Assembly: GCA_000230935.2 (NCBI GenBank)
Contig: AGIQ01000002.1
Coordinates: 1,550,001 to 1,614,000, forward strand
Direction of reading: 5' to 3'
Length of the DNA stretch: 64,000 nt
Origin: Mycolicibacterium rhodesiae JS60
Lineage (GTDB): Bacteria; Actinomycetota; Actinomycetes; Mycobacteriales; Mycobacteriaceae
In this document: piece after piece, positions 44,817 to 54,080 of the stretch
Layout of the letters: every line of letters begins with the position of its first letter
How positions within the stretch are numbered: the stretch's first letter is position 1
Made by a program: the position numbers and the translations under genes
The notes under the pieces: generated by a model
Told to the model about the DNA's origin: nothing
Seen by the model: the letters and a program-made list of their open reading frames with translations, nothing else
Databases searched by the model: none

Positions 44817-45515
44817 CTAGGACAGCCCGAACTCGGAGGCGATGTTGTCGATGCCTTCCCGCATGGCGTCCAGCGTGGCCTGGCGAGCGCGCATCTTGCT
44901 GGCCACGTGTGCCCCGGTATTCAGCGTGGTGAACTCCCGGGCGGCTTCTTCGGCGCGCTCGAGCACCGCGTCGTTCAGCACGATCTCATCTACCCAGCCA
45001 CCGGCCAGCGCGGTTTCGCCGAGGAAGTTCTTAGCCAGCCCGACCGCCTGCTGATAGGCCGACGGGGTGAGCCGAAGCCGCATAACCTCGAGCGCGGGGT
45101 AGGGCAGCACCATCCCGATCGCCACTTCGTTGGCTTGAAAAGTGTAGGTGGGACCGGCAATTCGATGGTCAGCGCTGCAGGCTAGGAACGATCCCATGGC
45201 AATTGCGTGGCCGGTGACCGCCGCGACGACGGGCTTGGGGAACGACAGCAGCCGGTGGGACAGGTTCATGCCCGCCTGCAGCATCTCGATGGAGGCCTGG
45301 ATGTCGCCGGAGCGGAACACCTTCAAGTCGAAGCCGCCGCTGAAGACGCGCTCGTTTCCGGCGATCACCACCGCGCCGGCGTCCTCGGCCAGCGCGCGGT
45401 CCAGGTTGTCGTTGATCTCGGCCAACATGGCCGGGCTCAGCACGTTGACCTTGCCATCGTCCATCGTGAGCACGGCGATCGCGTCGTCCTTGCGATAGCT
45501 GACCGAACCGCTCAT
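44817..45515 (-). CDS. echA3: Enoyl-CoA hydratase family protein, EchA3-like
   Basis: A 232-residue short crotonase. VLTMDDGKVNVLSPAM, SGGFDLKVFRSG and HAIAMGSFLACSADHRI are the conserved segments, and the active-site loop NEVAIGMVLPYPALEV keeps one Glu. Sequence and position (upstream of the glyoxalase-II-like gene and the thrT-metT-rpmG block) correspond to M. tuberculosis EchA3 (Rv0632c). It is in an operon with the TetR gene. Confidence 0.88.
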   Translation of the reverse strand: MSGSVSYRKDDAIAVLTMDDGKVNVLSPAMLAEINDNLDRALAEDAGAVVIAGNERVFSGGFDLKVFRSGDIQASIEMLQAGMNLSHRLLSFPKPVVAAVTGHAIAMGSFLACSADHRIAGPTYTFQANEVAIGMVLPYPALEVMRLRLTPSAYQQAVGLAKNFLGETALAGGWVDEIVLNDAVLERAEEAAREFTTLNTGAHVASKMRARQATLDAMREGIDNIASEFGLS

Positions 45516-45590
45516 GGATGCTCCTTCGTCGCAGCGTCTACTTTCGTACCGACGTTACGTAACGAAGTTCCGATTGCCAAGGGGCAATCG

Positions 45591-46400
45591 CTAGCCGTGT
45601 CGAGGGAGCCGGACCACCTCGGTGGGGTGCTCGAAGCGTTCCCGCCGCCACCGGCTCTGCGTCTCCTCGGCGGCGCGCTTCATCCGGTCGATCTCGCTGC
45701 GCAGCACGTCGACGCGAGCTTCCTTGGTGGCGTAGTGGAAGTAGTCGAGGGTGTTGCGCAGCAGTTCGAGCTTCTCGCGTTCGCGCTTGGCGAGATCGTG
45801 GCCGGTCATCATCTCGATGCGGCGCGCCGGTTGCAGCGCATCCCAGTCGAGGGCGACCTTGGTCCGGTACACAGTGCGTTTGCACCCGAAGGTCCTGGCC
45901 CACCGGCCCACCGGTTCGGGGCGGTCGTAGTAGGAGACCACCCCTTCGAAGCGTGACTCGATCGACGAGCCGAACTGGCTTCGATCCAGCGTCGAATCCC
46001 AGATGGTGCGCCATTCCTGTGTGGGTGCCAGCTCTGGAATGCTCTGCGGCAGAGTGAGTTCCACGATGTCGGTGAATCCGTCCTCGGTGTGCTCGTAGCG
46101 AGCCACGGTCGGCGGCTTGTCGAAGGTGAACCCGACGTCGTAGGCGGCCGTGCTCCCGAAGTTGCGCACAGCCAGTTCGATGACATGCCAGTCCGCGGCG
46201 TGCGGCTCCATGACCATTGCGACGTGCGGTCGCGTCTGTTTGGCGTTCGTACTCTGCTGTCGACGGATCTGCCGATGCGTGTACAGCAGCGCCGCCAGCC
46301 CCAGCAGCACTGCTGCCCAGGCGGCCACCGCCAGCCACGTGCCGGCCCCGACTCCGGTTACATCTCCCCACAGATCCGCGAGATCACTCGCGTTTCCCAC
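45591..46400 (-). CDS. Conserved hypothetical protein with one membrane span
   Basis: 269 residues. One transmembrane segment (about 18-40, AGTWLAVAAWAAVLLGLAALL), then a soluble domain with a beta-rich middle (VIELAVRNFGSTAAYDVGF, resembling the immunoglobulin-like domains of bacterial membrane-anchored hypothetical proteins) and a coiled-coil, highly charged C-terminus (about 205-260). I do not recognise a named family or function. Confidence 0.75.
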   Translation of the reverse strand: MGNASDLADLWGDVTGVGAGTWLAVAAWAAVLLGLAALLYTHRQIRRQQSTNAKQTRPHVAMVMEPHAADWHVIELAVRNFGSTAAYDVGFTFDKPPTVARYEHTEDGFTDIVELTLPQSIPELAPTQEWRTIWDSTLDRSQFGSSIESRFEGVVSYYDRPEPVGRWARTFGCKRTVYRTKVALDWDALQPARRIEMMTGHDLAKREREKLELLRNTLDYFHYATKEARVDVLRSEIDRMKRAAEETQSRWRRERFEHPTEVVRLPRHG

Positions 46401-46463
46401 CCAATGCTTATATCACAGCAAACTGACCGCTGCAGTATTGACGCATCTGAAAGTTATTGTGGC

Positions 46464-47186
46464 TCAGGCTAACCGGCGCAGCGCGGCGAATGGGCTGGAC
46501 GCCGCGAGCGCGCGCCGCCGCCGGGCGGCCAAGGCGACCGGCAGAACGGCAGGTATGCCGCAGGCCTGGGCGAACTGCTGTGCGGTCAGTCCGTCGGCGG
46601 AGTTCATATCGCAGCGGCCGAACGGGGGAGCGCCCTCGGGAAGCCCGCCGCCGTAGCCCTGCCCGTCGGTGTACTGGTGGGCGACCTTGCCGGGATATGG
46701 CGGATTCGAGCCGTAGGCGGCGACCACGAGGCGGATGCCGGCCGGTTTGGTGGGCCACAAGCGATTGAGGTCACCGACGTTGCCGTAGCCGATCACCTTG
46801 GCGGGCGAGCCGACGTAGGCGCCCACCGCGTCGTATGCGGCGTTGATCCCGTCGGACTGGTCACCGGAGATCTGCCCGCCCCACGACTCGACGTCGATCA
46901 TCACTGCCATCCGTGGATGTGGAGCGCGCACTTGGGATGTGAACGTGTCGACGGTTTCTTTCCAGTTCTGCCGCCAAACGAAGTAGACGATGAAGAACGT
47001 CAGCCGTCCGCTGTCCGCGTTGCGCAGACACCAGCTGTAGTTGTTGACCCATCGGCGGTCGCGATAGGTGCCGTCATTGGAGCGGATGCACAACACCGGA
47101 TAGGGGTAGGTGTCGTTGACGCCGACCTGCCATTCGGAGACGTCGGCGTAGAGGGTGTCTGCCACGCCGAAAGGCTTACCCGCCAA
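46464..47186 (-). CDS. GH25/lysozyme-like (phage lysin-type) protein
   Basis: 240 residues. YADVSEWQVGVN at the N-terminus and MAVMIDVESWGG in the middle match the two acidic motifs of GH25 muramidases (DxSxxQ and DVE). HQYTDGQGYGG near the end is typical of the last strand of that fold. There is no signal peptide, and the C-terminal Ala/Arg-rich tail looks like lysin tails of mycobacteriophage or their chromosomal relatives. Probably a peptidoglycan hydrolase of phage origin; no other phage genes are nearby. Confidence 0.75.
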   Translation of the reverse strand: MAGKPFGVADTLYADVSEWQVGVNDTYPYPVLCIRSNDGTYRDRRWVNNYSWCLRNADSGRLTFFIVYFVWRQNWKETVDTFTSQVRAPHPRMAVMIDVESWGGQISGDQSDGINAAYDAVGAYVGSPAKVIGYGNVGDLNRLWPTKPAGIRLVVAAYGSNPPYPGKVAHQYTDGQGYGGGLPEGAPPFGRCDMNSADGLTAQQFAQACGIPAVLPVALAARRRRALAASSPFAALRRLA

Positions 47187-47201
47187 GCGGACTGGTGAAC
47201 C

Positions 47202-47918
47202 TCAGGCACCCATGAGCGAACGCCACTGGTCCAGGGTGGACACTTTGTAGACGTAGTTGGAGCGTTTGACCTCCGAGAGGCTGGCGCTGGGCTCGATGGA
47301 ATACCAGTGCCCGGGGAACACTGTCGGATCATCGGAGAGCGCGGCCAGCTGCTGCAGGCTCCGGAACATTTCGTCGACGTCGCCGCCGGGGAAATCGGTG
47401 CGACCGCAGCCATCCAGGAACAGCGTGTCCCCGGCCACCAGGCGGCCGTCGAGCAGGAAGCACTGGCTGCCCGGCGTGTGACCGGGGGTGTGCAGTAACT
47501 CGATGTCGATGGCGCCGACCTCGACCTTGTCGCCGTGCTCGTGTGCGGTCAGGCTGCTCATCGGAATACCGGTCACCCGAGACACATAGAGGGCTTCGTG
47601 GGTGTTGACGTGGACAGGCACCTCGACCCGCTCGAGCAACTCGCTCAGCCCCGCCAGGGTGAAGCCCATCATCGATCCGCCGACATGGTCGGGGTGGTGG
47701 TGGGTGACCAGCACCCCGGACAGATGCATGCCGTCGGCCTCGAGGGTGTCGAGCAGATCACCGGCGGCATACGCCGGGTCGACGACGACCGCGTCGCCGG
47801 TCTCGCGATCGCCGATGAGGTAGGCGAAGTTGCGCATCTGCTGCGCCATCATGTCGCCGGCGGCGAAGTCCCGGCCGGAGAGCAACTGCCGGAAATACAG
47901 ACGGTCCGTCGATGCCAT
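47202..47918 (-). CDS. MBL-fold hydrolase, glyoxalase II-like
   Basis: 238 residues from ATG 47918. THHHPDHVGG (zinc ligands), HTPGHTPGSQCF, VAGDTLFLDGCGRTDFPGGD and VFPGHWY make up the complete dinuclear metal site of the hydroxyacylglutathione-hydrolase/persulfide-dioxygenase-like group. Position and sequence correspond to M. tuberculosis Rv0634c. It may hydrolyse a thiol ester of mycothiol or handle sulfur. It follows the GH25-like gene region on the minus strand. Confidence 0.9.
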   Translation of the reverse strand: MASTDRLYFRQLLSGRDFAAGDMMAQQMRNFAYLIGDRETGDAVVVDPAYAAGDLLDTLEADGMHLSGVLVTHHHPDHVGGSMMGFTLAGLSELLERVEVPVHVNTHEALYVSRVTGIPMSSLTAHEHGDKVEVGAIDIELLHTPGHTPGSQCFLLDGRLVAGDTLFLDGCGRTDFPGGDVDEMFRSLQQLAALSDDPTVFPGHWYSIEPSASLSEVKRSNYVYKVSTLDQWRSLMGA

Positions 47919-48283
47919 GACCCTAAGAGTATGGCTAAGCATCAAGTCGACCTGATCCCGACCCCTACACTTCCGTCTCAACACTTCGTCGGTATTGGGG
48001 TACCGGCCCGTCTCTGCATGAGCTGGATTTGCGTGGTGTCCAGTCTTTGCAGGGCCGTGAAGTTGCCGCGCCGTGCGGGGTGCTTCCGAGGTCTACTACT
48101 GTCTTATGTCTGCCCGATAAAATGGCGCTTTGTTGTTAACTTCTCGTCAGGTGCGGTTTGCTGTGCTTGTTCTAGCTTCCGATACTTGTGGCCAAGCGGA
48201 TTGCATTCGTGATCATGACCGATTTATTCAATCGATTCACCGCGTCGTCAACGTGCCGTTTTTTGCATGCCGTGCATCGCGAG
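47919..48283. other. Intergenic, no gene seen
   Basis: 365 bases lying between the glyoxalase-II-like gene and a DegT fragment. It is lower in GC than the surroundings, no convincing frame was found, and it marks the left edge of an inserted segment that breaks the conserved Rv0634c-thrT synteny. Confidence 0.4.
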
Positions 48284-48490
48284 CTCAAATCCGAAATTGA
48301 CGGGTCTGTAATACGGTCTCTCGATTCAGGTGCGTATGTTCTAGGCCTGAGGTTGACGGATTTGAGAAGGAGTTCGCGCAGTATTGCGATGCCACATATG
48401 ATGTGAGCGTTGCCCATGGGTTGGATGCCCTTCGTCTCGCTTTGCTCGCCCTGGCTGTGGGTCGAGGCGACGCGGTCTTGGTAGAACGAG
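48284..48490 (+). pseudogene. DegT/DnrJ/EryC1 aminotransferase fragment, frameshifted
   Basis: Frame 1 encodes ELKSEIDGSVIRSLDSGAYV LG (from 48284). After a one-base deletion near 48347 the match continues in another frame as PEVDGFEKEFAQYCDATYDV and then SVAHGLDALRLALLALAVG RGDAVLVER, all of it the N-terminus of sugar-nucleotide aminotransferases. The PLP lysine region is absent. It is a dead remnant of a glycan-synthesis gene directly before the GT87 gene. Confidence 0.7.
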
Positions 48491-48499
48491 AGCGTCAGG

Positions 48500-49915
48500 T
48501 TGAACGTATTTTTTCGATCCAAGCTGAGAAAACTGCCCGGCGCGGCGCTCTGTCAGCTCCGTTCGGCGATCGGCTGTCAAACCGAGCGCACCCTTCTGCT
48601 GAGCACCATCCTGTTGCTCTTTGCAGTTTCGTGGGCGACAGGCTTCGTGCTCGCACGCTATTACTCGGTCGATGTGCTGAGCAATTTGGGTACCTTGCCA
48701 AAGGACTGCTGGGAGGACTGGGGTATGCGGATCGGCACGCATTGTTTCTCTGACTACCCTGTGGTTGGGAAACTGGCGGCGCGCCCCAATCCGTGGGAGA
48801 TGTATTGGATCGGCGTTGTTCCTTCCCGGATCCAATACTCGGCCGCCGGAATGGTGCCGTATCTCTTCTTCTGGAACCTCGGCAACTGGTTGGGCGCGCC
48901 ACAACTCGTATTGGTGATTGTCGTGATGTTGCTGGCAGTCGCTGTCATGGTCCCTGCCATCTGGGCGGCTCGGGGTGCCCGAGGTACGGAACGGGTGGTC
49001 GTTTTCCTGGCATGTGGCGTACTCGCGTTTCCAGTGTGGATGGTCATCGATCGCGGCAACTCGGTGGGGTTGGTAACGCCGCTGGCGTTGATCTTTCTGG
49101 TGGCACTGAGTCGGCGTCGGTGGGGACTCGTTGCAATCGTGGTAGTGCTAGCGGCTCTGGTGAAGCCGCAGTTCGCTGCACTGGCTGTCGCATTGCTTGG
49201 GGCCCGGCAATGGCGGCTAAGCGCCGCCACTATCATCGGAGTAGTAAGCACGAATCTTGGCGCTTACCTGTTGTGGCCACGCGACTTTCCCGCCACCATC
49301 GGGCAGTCATTCGACAATCTTGTCCATTACACGACGACCGTATCCGTCTGGGCGGAGAGTAACGTTTCGTTTGCCAATGGGGTGATCTTGCCCTTGCGTA
49401 AAGTCATAAGGGCAGCTGTCGGTCGAGACGGTATATCTGACGCCTCCTTCGATTCCGCTGGAGGGCTCGTTGGGTATGGGATCCTTGTCGCGGTTGTTGC
49501 CTCCGTCGTGATACTTGGACGTCGGATCGACCCCGTCATGGCTGGCATTGTGCTGCTGGCCACAGCTTCGCTATTTCCGGCAGCAACCAACGGTTACTAC
49601 CTGGTGTTCGTGCTGGCGGTCGCAGCCCTAGTCGTGCGAGATCCCGATGGGCCACCGCAATCGGGAATTTTCGATCGGCTCGCGGCTTTTGGTGATCGCC
49701 GACGCACGGTGGGGATCTGCGTAAGTTTGGCGGTGGCAGTCAGCATTGTCCAGATAGCTCTCCCGTTCCCGCCGCCCCGTCAAGTGACGAACATCGACGG
49801 TAGCGCGATGTTTGTCCACAACACTCTGCTCCTCACGCCGCTCGCCTGGCTCATCGCCTGCACCGCGATAATCGTGTCGTATGCGCGGAAATCGGCACGC
49901 CTCACGTCGGAGTGA
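48500..49915 (+). CDS. GT87/DUF2029-type membrane glycosyltransferase
   Basis: 471 residues with about ten hydrophobic spans and the DUF2029/GT87 features GNSVGLVTPLALIFLVAL and ALVKPQFAALAVALLGARQW. This is the polyprenyl-phosphate-sugar dependent GT-C fold used for mannan/arabinan or exopolysaccharide assembly in actinobacteria. A TTG start at 48500 is likely. GC is lower than that of the flanking core genes, and with the DegT fragment it suggests a transferred piece of a polysaccharide locus. The substrate is unknown. Confidence 0.8.
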   Translation: MNVFFRSKLRKLPGAALCQLRSAIGCQTERTLLLSTILLLFAVSWATGFVLARYYSVDVLSNLGTLPKDCWEDWGMRIGTHCFSDYPVVGKLAARPNPWEMYWIGVVPSRIQYSAAGMVPYLFFWNLGNWLGAPQLVLVIVVMLLAVAVMVPAIWAARGARGTERVVVFLACGVLAFPVWMVIDRGNSVGLVTPLALIFLVALSRRRWGLVAIVVVLAALVKPQFAALAVALLGARQWRLSAATIIGVVSTNLGAYLLWPRDFPATIGQSFDNLVHYTTTVSVWAESNVSFANGVILPLRKVIRAAVGRDGISDASFDSAGGLVGYGILVAVVASVVILGRRIDPVMAGIVLLATASLFPAATNGYYLVFVLAVAALVVRDPDGPPQSGIFDRLAAFGDRRRTVGICVSLAVAVSIVQIALPFPPPRQVTNIDGSAMFVHNTLLLTPLAWLIACTAIIVSYARKSARLTSE

Positions 49916-49939
49916 CGGCACAGCCGCGCCGCACAGAGT

Positions 49940-50173
49940 TCAGCCAGGGTGCGCCGCACTCGGCGCGAAAGCCACTCGACCCAACGGTGCGAATTGGTGA
50001 CCCAGCACGGCGATGTCTGCGATCGCCTCCCCGAAATCGGCGTTCATCACCGCCACATCGGTGAGCACCCGTCCCGCGTTATCAACCGGTGCGAACGGAC
50101 ACCGCGCCGACGCCGCCGACAAAGTCGCCGTCAGGCCGCTGCGATCAGCCAGCAGCCGTAGGCCAGCGCAGCC
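49940..50173 (-). pseudogene. IS1380-family transposase N-terminal remnant
   Basis: Minus-strand frame GLRLLADRSGLTATLSAASA followed by NAGRVLTDVAVMNADFGEAI and ADIAVLGHQFAPLGRVAFAP resembles the N-terminus of IS1380-type transposases (GRVLxDLAVMLADGGDAI-DIAVLRDQ). The catalytic DDE part is missing and the frame runs out. A leftover from a former insertion next to the inserted GT87 segment. Confidence 0.55.
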
Positions 50174-50520
50174 CGCGTGCGGTATCCGCTCTGCAGCACG
50201 AAACTCATGTCGCACAACACACCTACTCTCGTCTGCCAAGCGACTACTGCGGCGGTCGCGGCAATAGCAGCGGACCCGCGACCTGCGCCCTGAACCGGCT
50301 CGACGCGATCACTGTGCTCATTTCGGCGGCCCATTGGCTAGCACGGAGGCTTGGTCACCGCTCGGCGGCGAATTGCGGACTCCCCGGGGCACGTCTCCTG
50401 GTAAGCACCATTCCGCGGCGGTTGCGACTTGAGCAGCTGACCAGCGGTTTGGCTGAGTCCAGCCGCAGGCTGTACCCTCTTTAAGGCCCACGCCGCGCGT
50501 TACTTTGCGTCGAGGGTCAG
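50174..50520. other. Intergenic, tRNA promoter region
   Basis: No gene seen. Its 3' end carries the candidate promoter at 50449-50478 for the tRNA-rpmG-had unit. Confidence 0.4.
50449..50478 (+). promoter_or_regulatory. Candidate promoter of thrT-metT-rpmG-had unit
   Basis: TTGGCT (50449-50454) and TACCCT (50473-50478), 18-bp spacer, about 43 bp before the tRNA-Thr. It resembles a sigma-70-type housekeeping promoter; inference only. Confidence 0.4.
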
Positions 50521-50593
50521 GCCCCCTTAGCTCAGTCGGTAGAGCGTTTCCATGGTAAGGAAAAGGTCAACGGTTCGATTCCGTTAGGGGGCT
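50521..50593 (+). tRNA. thrT: tRNA-Thr (GGT)
   Basis: Complete cloverleaf: acceptor GCCCCCT/AGGGGGC, D arm GCTC...GAGC, anticodon stem TTTCC/GGAAA with loop ATGGTAA (anticodon GGT), T arm AACGG-TTCGATT-CCGTT. 73 bases, CCA not encoded. It is first in the conserved mycobacterial thrT-metT-rpmG cluster. Confidence 0.97.
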
Positions 50594-50654
50594 CGGTGGA
50601 CACTCGGATATCTCGGCTGACCTCTGGACGCGGAGTTCCGCAAGTGCCTTCCGG

Positions 50655-50728
50655 GGCGGTGTAGCTCAGCTGGTTAGAGCGCACGACTCATAATCGTGAG
50701 GTCGGGAGATCGAGCCTCCCCACCGCTA
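50655..50728 (+). tRNA. metT: tRNA-Met (CAT), elongator
   Basis: Acceptor GGCGGTG/CACCGCT (terminal G-U pair), anticodon stem CACGA/TCGTG with loop CTCATAA (CAT), T arm GGGAG-ATCGAGC-CTCCC. It has no initiator features (no triple GC pairs in the anticodon stem), so it is an elongator tRNA. Confidence 0.95.
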
Positions 50729-50771
50729 CTAGCAGTAGACGCAAACGAGAACGTGAAAGAAGGCAACGAAC

Positions 50772-50939
50772 GTGGCCTCCAGTACTGACGTACGGCCGAA
50801 GATCACTTTGGCCTGCGAGGTGTGCAAGCACCGCAACTACATCACCAAGAAGAACCGTCGCAACGACCCTGATCGGCTCGAGCTGAAGAAGTTCTGCCCG
50901 AACTGCGGTCAGCACCAGCCGCACAAAGAGTCGCGCTGA
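50772..50939 (+). CDS. rpmG: 50S ribosomal protein L33
   Basis: 55 residues, GTG start: [18 protein letters not shown] then [20 protein letters not shown] and CPNCGQH. It is the zinc-binding (C+) form with two CxxC pairs. Conserved position after thrT-metT. The following gap to hadB is only 97 bp; in other mycobacteria hadA sits there. Confidence 0.96.
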   Translation: MASSTDVRPKITLACEVCKHRNYITKKNRRNDPDRLELKKFCPNCGQHQPHKESR

Positions 50940-51036
50940 CTTACCGGCCGTCTTCCGGCGGCCGGTAAACGCAGAAGAGACCCACACGCCGCTTGCCCGG
51001 GCGGCGTGAGTGAGACGGAGAGAGTGGCTTCAAACG

Positions 51037-51465
51037 ATGGCACTGCGTGAGTTCAGTTCGGTCAAGGTGGGCGACGAGCTGCCCGAACAGGTCATCCACC
51101 TGACCCGCGCCGACCTGGTCAACTACGCCGGCGTGTCCGGCGACCTGAACCCGATCCACTGGGACGACGAGATCGCCAAACAGGTCGGCCTGGACACGGC
51201 GATCGCCCACGGCATGCTGACCATGGGCCTCGGCGGTGGCTTCGTGACCACGTGGGTGGGTGACCCCGGCGCGGTGACCGAGTTCAACGTGCGCTTCACC
51301 GCGATCGTGCCCGTGCCCAACGACGGCGTCGGCGCCGAAATCGTGTTCAGCGGCAAGGTGAAGTCGACCGATCCCGAGGCCAAGTCGGTGACGATCGCAC
51401 TGGTTGCCACCACCGGCGGGAAGAAGATCTTCGGCCGCGCCGTAGCGATCGCGAAGCTGGCGTAA
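51037..51465 (+). CDS. hadB: (3R)-hydroxyacyl-ACP dehydratase subunit HadB
   Basis: 142 residues, same length as M. tuberculosis HadB and nearly collinear: MALREFSSVKVGDELPE, SGDLNPIHWDDEIAK (catalytic Asp/His), DTAIAHGMLTMGLGGG, GDPGAVTEFNVRFTA. It is the catalytic subunit of the FAS-II dehydratase heterodimers (HadAB, HadBC) in mycolate elongation. ATG 51037 is chosen by homology; GTG 51010 is in frame. It overlaps nothing and is 2 bp from hadC. Confidence 0.95.
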   Translation: MALREFSSVKVGDELPEQVIHLTRADLVNYAGVSGDLNPIHWDDEIAKQVGLDTAIAHGMLTMGLGGGFVTTWVGDPGAVTEFNVRFTAIVPVPNDGVGAEIVFSGKVKSTDPEAKSVTIALVATTGGKKIFGRAVAIAKLA

Positions 51466-51467
51466 CG

Positions 51468-51980
51468 ATGGCACTCAAGACCGACATCCGCGGAATGGTC
51501 TGGGAGTACCCCGACACCTTCGTCGTGGGCCGCGAGCAGATTCGCCAATATGCCAAGTCGGTGAAATCGACCGATCCGGCCTCGATGGACGATAAGGCCG
51601 CTGCCGAACTCGGCCACTCCGGGCTGGTGGCGCCGCCGACGTTCATGTCGATCCTCGCGGTGATGATCCAGAACCACTTCTTCCAGCACGTCGACATCGG
51701 TTTGGAGACACTGCAGATCGTCCAGGTGGATCAGAAGTTCAAGTTCTACCGGCCGATCGTCGAGGGTGATGCCGTGCGCGGCACCATGTACATCGAATCC
51801 GTCGAGGAGCGGTTCGGCGCCGATATCGTCACCACTCGCAACGTCCTGATCGATCAGCACGGCGAGATGATCATGGAGTCGTTCACCACACTGATGGGTC
51901 ACGAGGGCGACAATTCGATCTCGGCGGGCTGGGATCCGGAGACCGGGCAGGTGCTGCGCAAACCGGTCACTCACGACTAA
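51468..51980 (+). CDS. hadC: (3R)-hydroxyacyl-ACP dehydratase subunit HadC
   Basis: 170 residues. MALKTDIRGMVWEYPDTFVV at the start and VDERFGADIV-like VEERFGADIVTTRN plus the C-terminal WDPETGQVLRK follow HadC rather than HadA (which starts MALSADIVGMHYRYPD and ends differently). It is the substrate-recognition partner of HadB in the late, long-chain elongation steps. No HadA gene is found in its usual place, so HadBC may have to serve alone or with a distant paralogue. Some segments are intermediate between HadA and HadC. Confidence 0.85.
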   Translation: MALKTDIRGMVWEYPDTFVVGREQIRQYAKSVKSTDPASMDDKAAAELGHSGLVAPPTFMSILAVMIQNHFFQHVDIGLETLQIVQVDQKFKFYRPIVEGDAVRGTMYIESVEERFGADIVTTRNVLIDQHGEMIMESFTTLMGHEGDNSISAGWDPETGQVLRKPVTHD

Positions 51981-52119
51981 CAACGGATTAACACCTGTCC
52001 GATGTGTCGTTGTAGACTCGGACCTCGGGGTTTTCCCAGATAAGCGCGCTGTCCGTCGGTTCGGGTTGACCGAACGGGGAGCGCGCGAGCTATGTGGGAG
52101 CACTCCGCGAGAACGACAG

Positions 52120-52192
<73 letters not shown>

Positions 52193-52292
52193 CAATAACT
52201 GAATAAGACTGGTTTGGACATGGTGGACACTGGAGAGTGCACACCGGGCTGGAGTGCTCAGCCCAGACACACTCGACACAAAGGAGCATGCG

Positions 52293-52721
52293 GTGAGCGA
52301 CGAGCGCGACAGTGCTGACGCCGCAGGCGAAGGCGGCGAGGACACCGGCGGCCAGGCCGTCGTCGTGAGCCGGCCCGCGCGTCCCACTGGCAAGCGGTCC
52401 CGGGCCGGTGGTGCTACCGCGCTGGCCGAGCCCGAGGAAGCCGAATCGACCGCCGAGGAACTGGGCGTCGAGAAGGACACCTCGGCCAAGAAGTCCAAGA
52501 AGGCGAAGAAGGCCAAGTCCGGACCGTCGCGCAACCCGATCCTGTTCGTCTGGAACTACCTGAAGCAGGTCGTTGCCGAACTGCGCAAGGTGATCTGGCC
52601 GAACCGCAAGCAGATGGTCAGCTACACCACCGTGGTCTTGCTGTTCCTGGCCTTCATGGTGGCCCTGATCGGCGGGGTCGACCTGGGCCTGGCCAAGCTT
52701 GTGCTGTGGGTGTTCGGCTAG
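52293..52721 (+). CDS. secE: Preprotein translocase subunit SecE
   Basis: 142 residues from GTG 52293, with AAGGAG 6 bp upstream (a longer frame from 52254 has no such site). There is a long acidic/basic N-terminal extension typical of actinobacterial SecE, then [20 protein letters not shown] and one membrane span ([20 protein letters not shown]). It stabilises SecY in the SecYEG channel. It is followed 31 bp later by nusG, the usual pair. Confidence 0.96.
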   Translation: MSDERDSADAAGEGGEDTGGQAVVVSRPARPTGKRSRAGGATALAEPEEAESTAEELGVEKDTSAKKSKKAKKAKSGPSRNPILFVWNYLKQVVAELRKVIWPNRKQMVSYTTVVLLFLAFMVALIGGVDLGLAKLVLWVFG

Positions 52722-52749
52722 CGAACGCTGACGTTTTAGAGAGGACTGA

Positions 52750-53538
<789 letters not shown>

Positions 53539-53575
53539 TCGCCGTCCGCGATCGCTAGAAAGGAAATAACCCCGC

Positions 53576-54007
53576 ATGGCCCCGAAGAAGAAAAAGGTCG
53601 TCGGGCTGATCAAGCTGCAGATCCAGGCCGGGCAGGCCAACCCCGCCCCGCCGGTCGGCCCTGCGCTCGGCCAGCACGGCGTCAACATCATGGAGTTCTG
53701 CAAGGCGTACAACGCCGCGACCGAGAACCAGCGCGGCAACGTCATCCCCGTGGAGATCAGCGTCTACGAGGACCGCAGCTTCACCTTCGCGCTGAAGACC
53801 CCGCCGGCTGCACGGCTGCTGCTCAAGGCTGCCGGTATCCAGAAGGGCTCGGCCGAGCCGCACAAGACCAAGGTGGCGAAGGTCAGCTGGGATCAGGTGC
53901 GCGAGATCGCCGAGACCAAGAAGGAAGATCTCAACGCCAACGACATCGACCAGGCTGCCAAGATCATCGCCGGCACCGCCCGGTCGATGGGCATCACTGT
54001 CGAGTAA
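53576..54007 (+). CDS. rplK: 50S ribosomal protein L11
   Basis: 143 residues, full length: [39 protein letters not shown] (flexible N-domain), C-terminal rRNA-binding domain with [14 protein letters not shown] and [13 protein letters not shown]. It forms the GTPase-associated centre and is the target of thiopeptides and stringent-response sensing. AGAAAGGAAAT ribosome site. Confidence 0.98.
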   Translation: MAPKKKKVVGLIKLQIQAGQANPAPPVGPALGQHGVNIMEFCKAYNAATENQRGNVIPVEISVYEDRSFTFALKTPPAARLLLKAAGIQKGSAEPHKTKVAKVSWDQVREIAETKKEDLNANDIDQAAKIIAGTARSMGITVE

Positions 54008-54080
54008 GTAAGCACCAACGAACGCGTGGGAGGACCAGCTGCGGTCCGCGAACCACGACCTCATCAATTAGGAGTACGAA

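Noticed and set aside
51468..51980. Calling this gene hadA
   Set aside because: The first 20 residues and the C-terminus follow HadC; HadA would begin MALSADIVG and lacks the WDxETGQV ending.
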